Assembly (NCBI GenBank): GCA_948099385.1
Contig: CANUEZ040000213.1
Location: 1,798,001 to 1,862,000, forward strand
Direction of reading: 5' to 3'
Origin: Fasciola hepatica
Taxonomy: Eukaryota > Platyhelminthes > Trematoda > Plagiorchiida > Fasciolidae
DNA length: 64,000 nucleotides
Within the stretch, counting starts at the first letter, position 1. Each line of letters starts with the position of its first letter. Both the position numbers and the translations under genes were made by a program. Shown here one piece after another: positions 1-11,285 of the stretch. Under the pieces are notes generated by a model. The model made no database searches, was not told the DNA's origin, and saw only the letters and a list, made by a program, of their open reading frames with translations.

Positions 1-516
1 TATAAGCTCATGCACCAGTTGACACCCAATGACATAAGACTCTAAAATCTACTGATTTTAAACCTAATTTATGAAAGCTTATGTGAGGGTATGGGCTGAC
101 TCATGGTCGATAGCAAGCCATGTCCCGTCAGTAATCGGCATGTCAGCGCCTGGCCGGAATCCAAGTCAGTGCTTGTGCCAGCGGATGCTCGAATGACAAT
201 GCAGCGAATCGATGAGACGCGAACGGATTCCCGTCAAATGGCAGCTGGTCGTGTGATCAATCAACCAATAAGAGGACAGGCTACTTATGCGTTGCAACGA
301 CTGACGTCAATGATTGTTTCTTCCTATATAAACGATGTGTTTCTAGCTGATAAAATAAGATGATTCGTAAGCGGAATAGACTACTCACTAGAGCTGGTGG
401 GACGCAACGAAACAGCTTACTCTCTATAACCAAGACTTTAGATAATTAGAAGATCCATGGATAATTCTGTGTCACTGTTGAGTACTTTTAACACATTTCA
501 TTGATGCACCTTTTCT
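1..516. other. Single-copy flank upstream of direct copy 1
   Basis: This stretch has no counterpart elsewhere in the window. Homology to the other copies begins abruptly at 517 with CTAGACACTC. Apart from the promoter-like module I see nothing assignable; 340-516 is plain AT-rich DNA. Confidence 0.5.
265..332 (+). promoter_or_regulatory. CCAAT-CRE-TATA promoter-like module
   Basis: A CCAAT box at 265-269, a perfect palindromic CRE (TGACGTCA) at 302-309 and a TATATAAA box at 325-332 lie in the right order and at plausible spacing for an RNA polymerase II core promoter on the + strand. The surrounding 1-516 is single copy in the window and lies just outside the direct repeat. The frame 103-363 runs through it but resembles no protein I know and is probably incidental. 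The module could be the U3 end of an LTR or a genuine host promoter; no downstream coding exon is recognisable. Confidence 0.35.
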
Positions 517-2801
517 CTAGACACTCAAAAAGTAGCATATGTGAAAATTTTTCACGCTATGGTCGCCTTAGATTATGAAAGAATTTGGAGTTCAGAATGC
601 AAGTAGTCGCCCCTAACTAGGTTCAGTTTTGAAGCGACCCTCGCCAAACAGTTAGCCTTGCAATTGCTCTGTCAATACTTTTGAAAGTGAGGGTTGATTG
701 TAGCATAGGCTAGTGTTCTTCAACGGTCAGTCAGTGTAGCAAGGCAATCGAATGATATGTTTCGTCAAGTTCCACAAGAGAACGAACAAAATGAGGCAGT
801 AAAACACATCATACTGTTATCTAGTTTGGCATTTTTGAAACCACAGACCATTCCAAAATCCGTCCCATACAACTAATTCTAACCTCACTTGATTCTTTAG
901 TGAATATGAAGCTTTCTAAGGTGTCCGTCTGTATCTGCACGAAGATGCTGAAAGCAAAGACCCCGCTGGATGGCCGACCTTAGGTAATTTATCCTTCGCT
1001 GAAAGGCCTAAAGGTTAACGTCCTAAAGCAGGTTATACAGTTTGCTACACAGAAATGCTGTGTGCATACCAAACGAGTCGCATCCTGATTGCATAAACAT
1101 TAATTAGTGACCAGTTGAGAATAGTTGACAGCTTTAAGCAAGTCATTATGGGAGTTATAACGGTTGTTGTGGGAGACCAGTGGAGAGACCAGTCACATGA
1201 AGGGCACTGGAAGCCGGACTAACTTTCTTCAACTTATCACCCTTGTCTCTGCCACAAAATGTGACCATACACAGAAGGACGAATGAACTGCGCTAAGATA
1301 TGTAATCTTTTACTTCAAGGTTGCTAGACCTGGGAAATGCCCTTTTTCCTCTGTCGTGAGGTATTGCGGGCACCATATCACAGCGGATACGTAATCTAAC
1401 ATTGCCTCCGTCATGTTCCTTCATGTTTTCATTTTTAGTCATCTTAAATGCCGTGCCGATAAAATATGCTTTATCGGGCCTAAAACTTGAAGCATTGAAA
1501 GTAAGCCTGTTTGGTAATTGACGTTCTAATATACGTTAGACTACGATACAAAGAAGACTGTCAACTTTTAGTTTCTTCCCAGGGATTAACTATAAGCTTC
1601 CCTCACTACTTATAACCCAATTTTCCAAGATGTTCATCTTTTAAACGGAAGGGACAGATTCCATGAACATAACAGTTGACGGTATATTTAGTGGTTGCAG
1701 ATGACCACTTTGAAATCGGGAATGGATTAGTCATATACCAGTCAGGACTTGTAACAAGTGTTATCTACCTTGGAATATGAACATGGGTAGCATCTTTCAG
1801 GACAGCCACGAGCTAAAGATTCCAAATACGTAGTACAAACTTTGAACCGCATTGATTGAGGGCTTCAATTTAGAGTTTCTATTTCCAAGTCTTTAGCACG
1901 ACGACCTTGCTCAAACAAAACTCAGAACGTGTGGATATACCCTAGGGAATAATGATTTCGATTACTGATAGGTGCGTATCCTTTCTCATTTAAGGAGAAC
2001 TTATTCAGCATGAAAAGCAAACATTTCACAGACAGACTAGTTTACAATTTGTCCTGCAGGTTCACAACAGTTTACCATTTATAAAATAAATCATTTTTAG
2101 TTTAAGGAAATTGCACTCGGGTTTATGAACATACCTCTTGGAATATGACTGTTTAGCTCTAAACCGAGGACCAGAAAGAGAACAGCGACTGACATGTTTG
2201 CTGAGCAAGTTTGAAACTGACAAGAAGGATGATAATATTATTAAATTTATTTTGCTTAATATATTCCGCTATAACGAGCGTATCCAATAGAATCGTGTGT
2301 GCGAATAATCACGTGAACGATAACGGGGCGAATGATGTTTGCCAGTAGATCGTCTAACGACACACTCTGTTCAAAATGACCCAGGAAAGTGCAGTTCCTC
2401 TGCCGTACATTTATGTAATTTTCACCTTCGTTTTTCAAGCTTTTATAGTAAACACTTGCACACACCCACACCAGTATTACCGAACGAAATGCATCGGACT
2501 CTTCAACCCACTGCTCGGGTCATCGTGATTAATCCATCACGTACTGAACAACTCCTTTCGCCCAAATCATTTGTTTTGATTTCCGCGCTCTCATCGAATC
2601 ATTCAAACTAATAAATTTCCCATTTATTTGAAGTAATAGAAAACTCTGTCTAGGATACCAGGAATCAATTCTATCACAATCTCAATGAAAATTTCCATTG
2701 ATTCATGAAAACTCATGCTGCACAAAGAAAATTCTTTTCACCTCATCCTTTAAGCATTTACTACGTAGTATGGAGTAACTGGGAATAAATATAGTTCTAG
2801 A

Positions 2802-2838
2802 TAATATGATTCATCATTTGCAAATAGTTCTAGATAAC
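2802..2838. repeat. Short spaced repeat ATAGTTCTAGATAA
   Basis: A 14-base word, ATAGTTCTAGATAA, occurs twice about 25 bases apart, separated by ATATGATTCATCATTTGCAA-like sequence. It is kept in the copies near 27.57 kb and, inverted and slightly altered, near 43.77 kb. It is inherited with the duplication and has no assigned function. Confidence 0.45.
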
Positions 2839-3123
2839 AGAGTTGAATAAACATGCAATAAGTCCGGGGTCTCTACTACATACTAAAATCTAATGATCCT
2901 TTTCAACTTTGGTGTGAAATTATATGTGAATTGTGTGGCCAGTAAGAAGGAGTAGACATGTGCTAAAGTTGGGTGCGTGAAATGTCATAAGATTGATGAG
3001 TTTGACAATAGTAATTACAGAGGGAAACTCTTGTTATGACCACGGAAACAACAACAACGATTCCACAAGACCGTCCCACGAAACTGTTATTGTGGTTGCC
3101 GTGGCTCTCAACTTCGAACTTAT

Positions 3124-3433
3124 ACGGCTTCTGCTATCATACGTAACTGCCTACGTGGTCGTTTGCTGTGAACTGCACAAGTGGTCAGGACCGTCACCGC
3201 ATCGATTGGCTGTCTACTATCAAACAAGTGTTGCAAGATTGTGTCTTTGATAGTGTGAACTGTTCCCTTGCGAAGAAGGATAGGAAAATGTCCTTCTGTC
3301 TCTGGGAACGACAAACATACCTGTCCACGGGATTATTGTTTGAATGAGTGCAAAAGTAATTACAACTGGTTCCTGGGCCCGTGAATAGTTCGCAAATTCG
3401 CCTACTTCAATAATTACAAATATTCGTTTCTCT
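3124..3433 (-). other. 310 bp block identical in all three copies, with exon-like minus-strand frame
   Basis: By direct reading this block is identical base for base to 27,883-28,192 and to the inverse of the copy at about 43,151-43,460. The 265 bases beside it differ at about eight sites between copies 1 and 2, and the 100 bases on the other side at about ten. The minus strand reads an open frame (3,120-3,314, 64 residues) that includes TEGHFPILLRKG and PRRQLRMIAEAV. It is preceded by a splice-acceptor-like TTTGTCGTTCCCAG. Only the copy at 27.7-28.1 kb stays open further, for 116 residues; the other two meet a stop codon right after AEAV. I do not recognise the protein. Either a constrained exon or regulatory element, or a conversion tract, would explain the identity. 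Confidence 0.4.
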
Positions 3434-4723
3434 TTGCAACCTTATTTTTTTCCTTTGGGTAAATAAGATTTGTCATTTACACGGGCTTCGACATTTATTC
3501 TTCTTCTACATAGAAATTTCATATTCCCGGAGCCGTCTCACATTTCTACATGAGTTTTCGCATCGAATGCATCACGTCACTGGCGGATGATCTCTTATTC
3601 ATGATTATCTTTGGTTCATTGTTTCGACTTTGAGCGCTTTTGTTTCCCATCTGATATAAAAGGAGTGGCCACTTTTGAAGAAATCCTAATTATGTTGATA
3701 TGCTAGTCCTGGCAGTATTTGACCCGAGTCGAATCATCACAGGTATGTGAATTGCCGGGTCATAGCAGAATGTTTTTTACAATGAAATATGAGCTTTTCT
3801 GATCCACCAGTTAGTGGTTTATACTTCTCGGGTGTGAACTGCTAACGACCGAGTTCTACGCGTAACGGTTGACCTTTCCCAACTGAAACTTGTCTATTCA
3901 TAAGATATGGGCTTAGGGCTATTTCACGAAAATCTCACAGTCAAACTGGTGTATGACGCTCCAGTAGTTCTCAAGGGCAATGTCAAGTGGGTTCTCCATA
4001 CGATGGTGTTGATATGACCGGGATTTTGAGACCTCGGAACTGCCGTATACAAGTGTGGAACTCATAATGCTGCACCTTTGATTCAAGTTTCATTTAGGAT
4101 TCAAAGCATCTGAAGTGCAGCTGATAGCGAAACAGCTGTGAGGTTCTTTCGTGGAGTTCCAGTGGGTAATAAGCGTTGACACTAGATGCTGAATCTTATC
4201 GTATAACAGAAACTAGCAAAGTATCACATGGATAATTTTTACATGATCAGACTGATAACTGAGAGTTAGTATCACAATAATTTAAGGCACGTCTTCATCG
4301 CTCAAGTTATACCTCCGAATACCAGTGACGGGCAACTGGGAGAAAGCACTATTTGAAGGTAATTTATTCAGGCCGCTCTTTCAGAAGTGTCTTGCTTTTT
4401 TCATTCGAAAACATGACTCATGTCATTCATTGAAACGATTCAGGATAGAAAACAAGCTTGATTTTGGTGTTTTATCCAAGGTTTATTTACATCACGTTGT
4501 ATAAATCAAGCATACAAAAGACATTCTTGTTTCGTTGTGAGCGGAAAGAGGTCTTCCCGTGTTAACTGACTTTTCTGAATTTTTATAATGAGCTACAATG
4601 AGGTAAGACGTTCACTAACAGAGTTCACGTTGAAGCTGTCGCAAATCATGAAAGCGATGGATCAGGGACCTGCAGGGATGGTTTTGTGAGTTGTTCAACC
4701 CAGAAGAGATCCATTTCTCCATG

Positions 4724-5062
4724 ATGTTTGCCTTTTTGGTTCGGCTGCTTGTGATCTGGCTGTTTGATCAGATCTGCCAAGCCAGAAGTGTTCTTCGTCT
4801 AGTTCGACCAAATCACGACAGCTCTCAGCCCGTGTATAAACCAGGGTAATTGTCGTTCTCAGTTTTTCAATCGAAAAGGGTTTCTTGTTACACGAACACA
4901 GTGCTTTGTCTAACAGGAGCGTATAGAATGACGTACGCAGTGGATAATCATCTATGTGTAACAAAGCATCATTCAAGAAAATCAAGTGGTAATTTGAAGA
5001 AGGAAGTCAACAGAATTGGATCGCAAGGTGTAGTCCGGAACATTTATCTGTTGCAAACATTT
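4724..5062 (-). other. Copy-1-specific segment with unrecognised ORF
   Basis: This 339 bp stretch replaces the Penelope element found at the same point in copy 2. The minus strand is open from 4,985 to 4,695 (96 residues), with LRTTITLVYTRAESC followed by acidic residues. The spacing of R/A/E residues recalls the 'R-x-L-x-x-R-A' helix that precedes the C-terminus of PLE reverse transcriptases, so it may be another decayed PLE fragment. That resemblance is weak and no diagnostic motif is present. Confidence 0.2.
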
Positions 5063-6334
5063 TATTGTTGCAATCATCTACTGCCACGTTGCCCTGTCGC
5101 AGATATTCATAACAATTTAAGTCATCCATAGAAGACCTCGTAAACTCACAGGTTACCAGCTGACAAGCGACATCGTTATGAATTGGTGCTATCACGGGCA
5201 GAAAAGCAAAATGCCAGATGACGCACTGCTCCTGGTCTCTCGCCGCCGGATTTTGACAGTCTCGGCGTTATATGAAACAATGTGCGTTCTCTGTTTGACA
5301 ATCTCAAGGACCCAACTTCTAACCTGTTGCTCACGCATTCCGAAATACTTATGTGCCATGCCTCCAAGAAACTTGACCTAAGGCTGACATAGACAAATTC
5401 ATGGTGGAAATCGGAAACGTTTTACGCCGCCATTGGTACAGACGGAACTATACAAAAAGATTTAGTTGGTAGCCTTGCCACCTATATAAAATCCACACGA
5501 CACAGCAGGACTAGTGTCTCAATTCCCCATGGTTCTACTCTATGGTCACAACACAACTTTAATCAACAACAACCAAAACATCAAGAAGTTTAGTCAAAAG
5601 AAAATTTCGCAGTCGAAACTATAAAACACTGATGTTAAATCTGCTGCCCTTTGAAAATGATTTACTTCCATCTCAGAAGAGTAATCTTACTCATCCCAAA
5701 ACAATCACGAAGGAAAGAGTAATTAGCATTCAAAATATACAAAACACTTGAGGTTCCTTGACTACCAACCAAAGTCTGGACTAGATTTTATCCCGAAATT
5801 TTCTGCACTTCTAGAACATATGGTTTGGGAGCAATCTTTTCTGTGACCAACAGAATGGCCACCCGTCTGACGACCTCGGCGTAGACCAAGAAAATGTCCA
5901 ATACCTTCGTTACACGACGATGCTAATGACATCCCGACTATCGTGAAGTGTAGAAATTCCCGAGCAGGTTTTCAAGCCTTTCGAATTCACCAAATTCGTC
6001 ATGTCTGCTGAAGCAGGTGGTCTACTTTCAGCAGTACACAAATACGAAATAGGGCCTCAGCGAACAAATAACTACGGTAATCACCGTTCACTCGACTCAT
6101 TCCCAGCCCAGACCGTTGGCTTCCAGCCGCAATGATGCCCATACCGGGAACGGAACGAGAGCCATGGATTTCCTTCGAATATTACTCTGCTCATCAGTAT
6201 TGAATATGCAGTGCTTCATTGTCTCGCGACTAATCCCAAGTTTCTACAACTGAAGCAGCAGCGAGCTTAGTAAATTTCATTTCCAATTCCATCAGTGACA
6301 AATGTAAATCCGTTAGATGTGTCCTTCTAGATTA
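5063..6334 (+). repeat. Distal part of direct copy 1 with a 793 bp conversion-like tract
   Basis: Positions 5,063-5,855 match 32,811-33,604 without a visible difference; the first mismatch is T5856 against G33605. After this, differences return, several within 50 bases near 6,000-6,070. A TATATAAAA box lies at 5,483-5,491, about 45 bases upstream of CCCCATGG. No protein is recognisable in the tract. The open frames here (5,007-5,195 minus, 5,176-5,367 minus, 5,178-5,381 plus) overlap one another and give no known family. Confidence 0.6.
5483..5491 (+). promoter_or_regulatory. TATA-box-like element (TATATAAAA)
   Basis: A strong TATA consensus lies inside the tract shared without difference by copies 1 and 2 (second copy at 33,232-33,240). 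There is no identifiable coding exon downstream, so promoter activity is unproven. Confidence 0.25.
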
Positions 6335-7763
6335 AGTATCAGCATTTTACTTTAAGCCAAGTTCCTTACTTTTCAAAAGCTTGAGTCGTTTAGTTGCTCT
6401 AACTGCCTATTGTTTGAAAGACTAATTCCGGTGTAGAACATACTGTACCAAATGCGGAAAAAAGGTTAGCTAAACACTCTTAATCAGTGTCAAAGTTTTT
6501 CAAGGAACTGTTCTTGCTCAATATTTCTCATCGTTCTACATTTGCGACTTAAAAGTATCCCACTCGGCTGCTCTGTTCAAATACGGCGATGACGTCATTT
6601 TGGCTCGGTCAGACTGGTTTTCGCATGCTGAAACGACGGTTAGGAAACTGCCTCGATTATTCTTGGAAATTAATAAATTACAGTGATTCACTGCTCCTCG
6701 GTTTGCCGCTTATTCATTCGTACGCCAGTACGCACTTAAACCTCTTCGATACTGCTTGTCCATTACTCCCTCGGTTTACTTGGAAAGGACAACATTATAC
6801 TTGGTATAGGTTTGATCTTTACCAGAAATTTTACTGAAATAGTCTTAAGAGACCTCACATCAAATGTATATGACAATCGCCTAACAGCATCAGTCGTATT
6901 TGCAGGTAAGATGGAGGAGACTTTACATACCATATATTATGACTTTTTTCTCAGGTGACTGTGTTTTATTCCGTCTCACTAACTCTAGTGAGAAAACCCT
7001 TCTGCCGTTGAGCGATCTCGTTTATCAACGAAAAACAAAGAATATATATAGGCTGTTTTCTGCGGTATACATGACTGACCATTCATGTGACTTTTATCAT
7101 TTTTGTGGTATTCACTCACTAAGACAGTGTACATACCTGCGCGCAATATGTGAAACCCTACAGTACGTCGTGTGCCGTACCCGTGTACTGATTCCTTGGC
7201 TTCCTGTGCAGGATAATACTACATTATTCCATATAATATTCCACTGTCCCATGTGGCCACAAGTGGCCCACAACACATTGGCTCAACTTGTGTGGGCAAC
7301 CACCCCTTGAGGCTTAAGCAACGCTGACAAGATTCATCACATTTCGGTCAGTCCACTCCTTCGATTGGTTGTACTATCGCCCGAGTTTGTGTTGTCTCAA
7401 GCCTTGGGGCTTGGTATCGCTCCAGCTCTAACTGCCAAAGTGACTTGGCTGTCCACCAAAGCTGAATTAACACACATCAATCTATCCCCCTTTGTTACCT
7501 AGAAATTCTGTAGGTCCATTCCATTCTCGTATTTTGACAAATAAGGGTGAGATTTTATCTGAACCATTAACCCATTCTTGTTTGGATAGTCTTTCCTTCC
7601 TTTTTGGACGACTGAAGAACACCACAAATCCTGGCTCAAGCAGTGGGATTATTTCAAGTGATTCATACGCAAGCCGGTAAATCACAATATATTATTGCAA
7701 GTGAAGGGATTGGACCAGTCGGAGAAAGTGTGTTCTCGAAATGTGCTCAGTGGACATAACGGT
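6335..7763. other. Unassigned region between direct copy 1 and the left palindrome arm
   Basis: No counterpart is seen elsewhere in the window; the mirror position would lie beyond 64,000. The longest frame, 6,900-7,310 on the plus strand (136 residues, cysteine- and aromatic-rich), resembles nothing I know. Another frame at 6,589-6,837 is equally anonymous. The stretch abuts a PLE N-terminus that starts near 7,764, so part of it may be PLE 5' sequence. Confidence 0.3.
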
Positions 7764-8276
7764 ACAATTGAAACAGCTCACACACCCAGCCATCATAAAA
7801 GAACGTAACTATTACATTAGGTTCCTTACGAAAATGGCACTGGCGAGAGATCACTTTTAGTTCCTTGAGGAACGTAGTAGGGGTCTGTATTTCCGAAGCT
7901 GTACTTTACTGTTTTGACAAGCAACCGGCTATTCATATCGAGCGTGTCATTTCGATTCCAAGCACCTAATGCGCAAGATACTGTGTGTATACATACTGTG
8001 GAGTCAGAAAGTACATTTGTGTCACCTCGTTTTCCTGGTCAATTACCATTGGAAGAAATGCAATTCTTTGACGAATATGTTCCGTCAAATGTGCAAAAAC
8101 GAGTGAATTCAAAACGTCAAATCTTTTCCAAACGGATAGAGGAATTGTTACCAACGAGTAAGTTCCCATCGGAAGCTGAAAGTTTTATGCAAAATGTATC
8201 TGAACTGGAGCTAGATAATACATTGCTAGAGGTGTTATCTTTGGGACCCAAATTCTGCTGCCTTAGCAACCAGTGT
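7764..8276 (+). pseudogene. Penelope-like element, N-terminal fragment (left arm)
   Basis: The plus strand encodes a PLE N-terminus in two frames. First comes KQLTHPAIIKERNYYIRF, ending in a stop near 7,860. Then an open frame (7,914-8,288) carries SPRFPGQLPLEEMQFF and ends in LEVLSLGPKFCC, the 'LSLGPKF' motif typical of the region before the PLE reverse transcriptase domain. The RT and GIY-YIG domains are absent. The mirror copy in the right arm (62,795-63,998, minus strand) continues into RT motifs, so this copy has lost about 1.75 kb: homology to the right arm stops at about 8,276 and resumes at 8,287. The fragment is non-functional. Confidence 0.65.
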
Positions 8277-8286
8277 TTTTCCCTGT

Positions 8287-9254
8287 AAATAAGATCGAAT
8301 CATGTAATTATTTCAGCCTAAAAAATTGGACTAGGGATTATTTTTGAGATGTCTGATTTTCCATGTTCATTGATAATCTACTTTTAGTTTTGACCAAAAT
8401 TCTACATGCATTCCAATATAGTCATGTCGTCATCTTTATTATCATCATGAATCGTCAAATCCCGCTTCCCAGCTTGAATTTCTCCTTGCTCAATTTCTTC
8501 TAGAACTATTCACCTGTCTTCCTCTTGTTCACGAATAAAGTTTACCTTAACCGAACATTTATTGTTTATGTAGCCTACTCGTGTTGTAGTGGTCTGATCA
8601 CAGGATTTCTTCACGTGAACTACGCTTCAAACATTTTCCACGCTGGTTTCTCAGTCGTCTCTTGCAAATGTAGTCCTTCATTTCTATGACTAAATGGTTC
8701 TTAAACAGTTTATATACTGCGGTATGAAGCGATTAGTAATATGAAATAATTCTCGTGGGAATCATTGTTAAATCCATAATAATATCTGAGAAACTGTTCT
8801 CCTCGTCCTAAGCGCCGTGGGTAATGGCTGAATCCTAGAATAACAGACCTCGTTTATCCCCTGACAAAACAAGATGCAGAATCAAGTCAAAACACTTTCT
8901 TTTAACTGCTTATGGGAATGAGACACATTCAGATGAAAGAACGTAAAAACCTGAAACACCTTCAAATTTGATCAGTTCAGACGCGAGGGTCTTGAATCTT
9001 ATAAATGATGTGAAATCCGCTATGGGTGGAGAATATACAGATGGATTCTTCATTATCTATAAAATTTAGGCTCATCATTCCTAGGCTCATTTCGACAAAT
9101 AATCCTTAAATTTCTTCATCTGTCAAACTATAAGGAACAGTACTTTTGGAAGATGTCCACGGCTAATCCAAGGCTACCGAAAGAGGAAAGTGACCGTTGA
9201 TGTTGGGAAGCGAACCCAGGACGTCATGATCAACGAATGAGACAATCTCTATAG
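8287..9254. other. Arm DNA without recognisable gene
   Basis: This stretch pairs with 60,866-61,833 in the right arm. Frames are short and interrupted in both copies. I see no domain, RNA gene or repeat unit in it. Confidence 0.5.
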
Positions 9255-9526
9255 ATTCTATGGCATTGGTAGAATTTTATTGCTCAATAACACAGCGTAG
9301 TCGAGATCGTTGGTAGGTTGTCGACGTTTCGGTCACCACGGGTAACCTGTTTTCAAGACTGGTTTTACAACCGAATGAAACTGGTAACGTCGACAACCTA
9401 CCAACGATCTCGACTACGCTGTGTTATTGAGCAATAAAATTCTACCATAACATTTCACAAGGCGCATCGATTTTTCGATACACTCCGAACCGATTTCATT
9501 TCTAACACATTAATTCTACGGCATTG
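9255..9526. mobile_element. PLE-type solo inverted-terminal hairpin insertion with 14-bp TSD
   Basis: The insert (9,269-9,512 plus one target-site copy) is flanked by ATTCTATGGCATTG (9,255-9,268) and ATTCTACGGCATTG (9,513-9,526), matching at 13 of 14 bases. The right arm has one copy of the site, at 60,277-60,290, with no insert. Inside, 9,267-9,328 is the perfect reverse complement of 9,386-9,447: a 62-bp stem with a 57-nt loop. Each stem contains ACGTCGACAACCTACC, and next to one is GGTGACCGAAAC, the 'GAAAC' signature seen beside hammerhead-type motifs in the pseudo-LTRs of Penelope-like elements. No coding sequence is included. It is best read as a PLE insertion reduced to its terminal repeats. 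Confidence 0.6.
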
Positions 9527-11285
9527 TTTTATTTCGGACAAGTGCTTCTCAGTGCCGAAAGAGATATTAGATTTAGGCAGGTCAGCATGGATAGGCAAAT
9601 CTGAAATCAAAACGGACAAAACAGAGAGATGTCAAACACTCGTGGTTACAGAATTTGCAAAATATGCGGGCCCAGATAACTATTTGAATCCCAATTCAGT
9701 AGAAGATAATCCTAGTATTTTCGTCGTCAGGATAATGTGTGCAAATCAGTCTATTCGGGGCATTCTTTAATTATATCATAATAAGAACAATTTACATGCA
9801 TGGGGAAACCATATGAAACAATAAAAGCCTATGCATCCATAAAGTGGTGATTCCGGTATTCGATTCATCATTCCAGTAACTGTTTTCTAGTTAAAATCAA
9901 CTGAGAATATTCTGTTAACTGGGATACATGATATATCAGCCGGGAACTTGCTTGTCATATCACCGGCAGTTTACATTTCCTGTGTCAGGAGGGAAGAATC
10001 CACGTGGAATTCATATTGCAGAGGCGAATACTGAAGCAGTAGAACGATGCAAACATCAAGCCGATTAGACCAACCGGTCGTGAGCCACAGACCAAAGAAC
10101 GGACGATGAATTTGTCAGAAGTATCCCCCAACAAACAAAAAGAGGCATTCGGACTAGCAGACAGAACGCAGCGGGATATTTTGCAACCAGGAAGATAGCT
10201 CAGGTGAGGAGCTACCGAACAAGCCTTCAACTGAAACAATCGGATCAGCTGAACTTAAAAAATGCGTAAGAGAATCAAGCTAACGGCCACAGTGAACTGG
10301 CCAGAATGCAGCCAAAATACTCGGGCAGTCGGAGGATCAAAGCTGCTGTAGCTCGGTTTGGAGAACGGACCATATGAATGGTTACATATGTTCCACGAAC
10401 GTGTCCTAATACGAGTGTCCTCACTCGTCTCGCCATCTTGGTTACTATATGGAGTAAAAAGGGCACGAGCAGGAAGGATAGGTATATGAACCTTGTCGTC
10501 CTTACTGCGACACAACATGATCCCATCACCAAATCGCCTAAAAAACTATAGTATAAGACAAGGAGCTGTGCACAATGACGTCCTTGTCATTTCGTGCAAG
10601 GTCAGACTGGTAGAGTATCATGATGGGCATGCTAGATTCGTCCAAATAGTCTTTACCTTTTTTGTACTGTATTCTATTCTGTCTCTCTTGTTAGCCTACA
10701 GGCTTATCATTCATCTATATGAAAAATGAGCAAAACTTTGCTCGAGTTAGGTGCATTTCATTGTTTTCAGTTGCATGCTGATACTTGCGTACGAATATGA
10801 GTACCAAACAGTTAACCAGCCGAATTTCCCTTACCATAAAAGACTTGCAGAATATGCATAGCATTAGAGTACAGTTAAAAGTGTTCTCTAAGAAAATTTA
10901 CACAATCGTCTAAAATTACGGTGGTAAGTCAAATGAGGTCTTTTACAAATGTTTTGGCAAATTATGGCTTATCCGTAAAGTTAAGTATCACATTCTTGCG
11001 GTGCAAACGGACAATACTTACTCACACAAATGTCAAACGAGACCATATTTAGGCATTGTTTTTGTCCCCACTGTGATTGCATTTACTCGTGGGCCTATTC
11101 AAACGCATTTTAATAGCACGTTACCATTTCCTGATCGTGGCAACAGTATCTGCGAGCAACAAACGTTCGTACTGGTACGAAAGAGGGCAACCTGAATAAT
11201 TTGTACAGATCGAGACAGGACTCGAGATTTGAAAACGGAGAATAAACTGAGCTGGAGAGATTCGAATGGGAAACATGCTAAAACC
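9527..11285. other. Arm DNA without recognisable gene, about 5% diverged from its mirror
   Basis: This stretch pairs with about 58,362-60,274. In one 98-base comparison (10,540-10,640) I count five substitutions. Open frames such as 10,275-10,532 (minus) and 11,001-11,195 (plus) survive in both arms but match no family I know. A frame reading RICKICGP near 9,655 looks like half of a zinc knuckle; nothing around it supports a gene. Confidence 0.4.

Larger units (their letters stand above)
517..6334 (+). repeat. Direct segmental duplication, copy 1 of 3
   Basis: This block matches 25,278-34,085 in the same orientation and, for its first part, 41,865-46,069 in inverse orientation. It lacks the 736 bp insertion of the other two copies: the empty site is AGTCCT at 3,705-3,710. 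It differs from copy 2 between 4,724 and 5,062, where copy 2 carries a Penelope-like element. Homology ends at 6,334, inside TCTAGATTAAG. Identity to copy 2 is uneven: a few percent divergence in 517-4,720, none visible in 5,063-5,855, then divergence again. Most of 517-3,120 shows no gene; its open frames are conserved only because the DNA is duplicated. Confidence 0.9.

Noticed and set aside
9552..9770. Zinc-finger gene suggested by RICKICGP near 9,655
   Set aside because: Only one C-x-x-C half is present, the frame is interrupted close by, and the mirror in the right arm gives no support.
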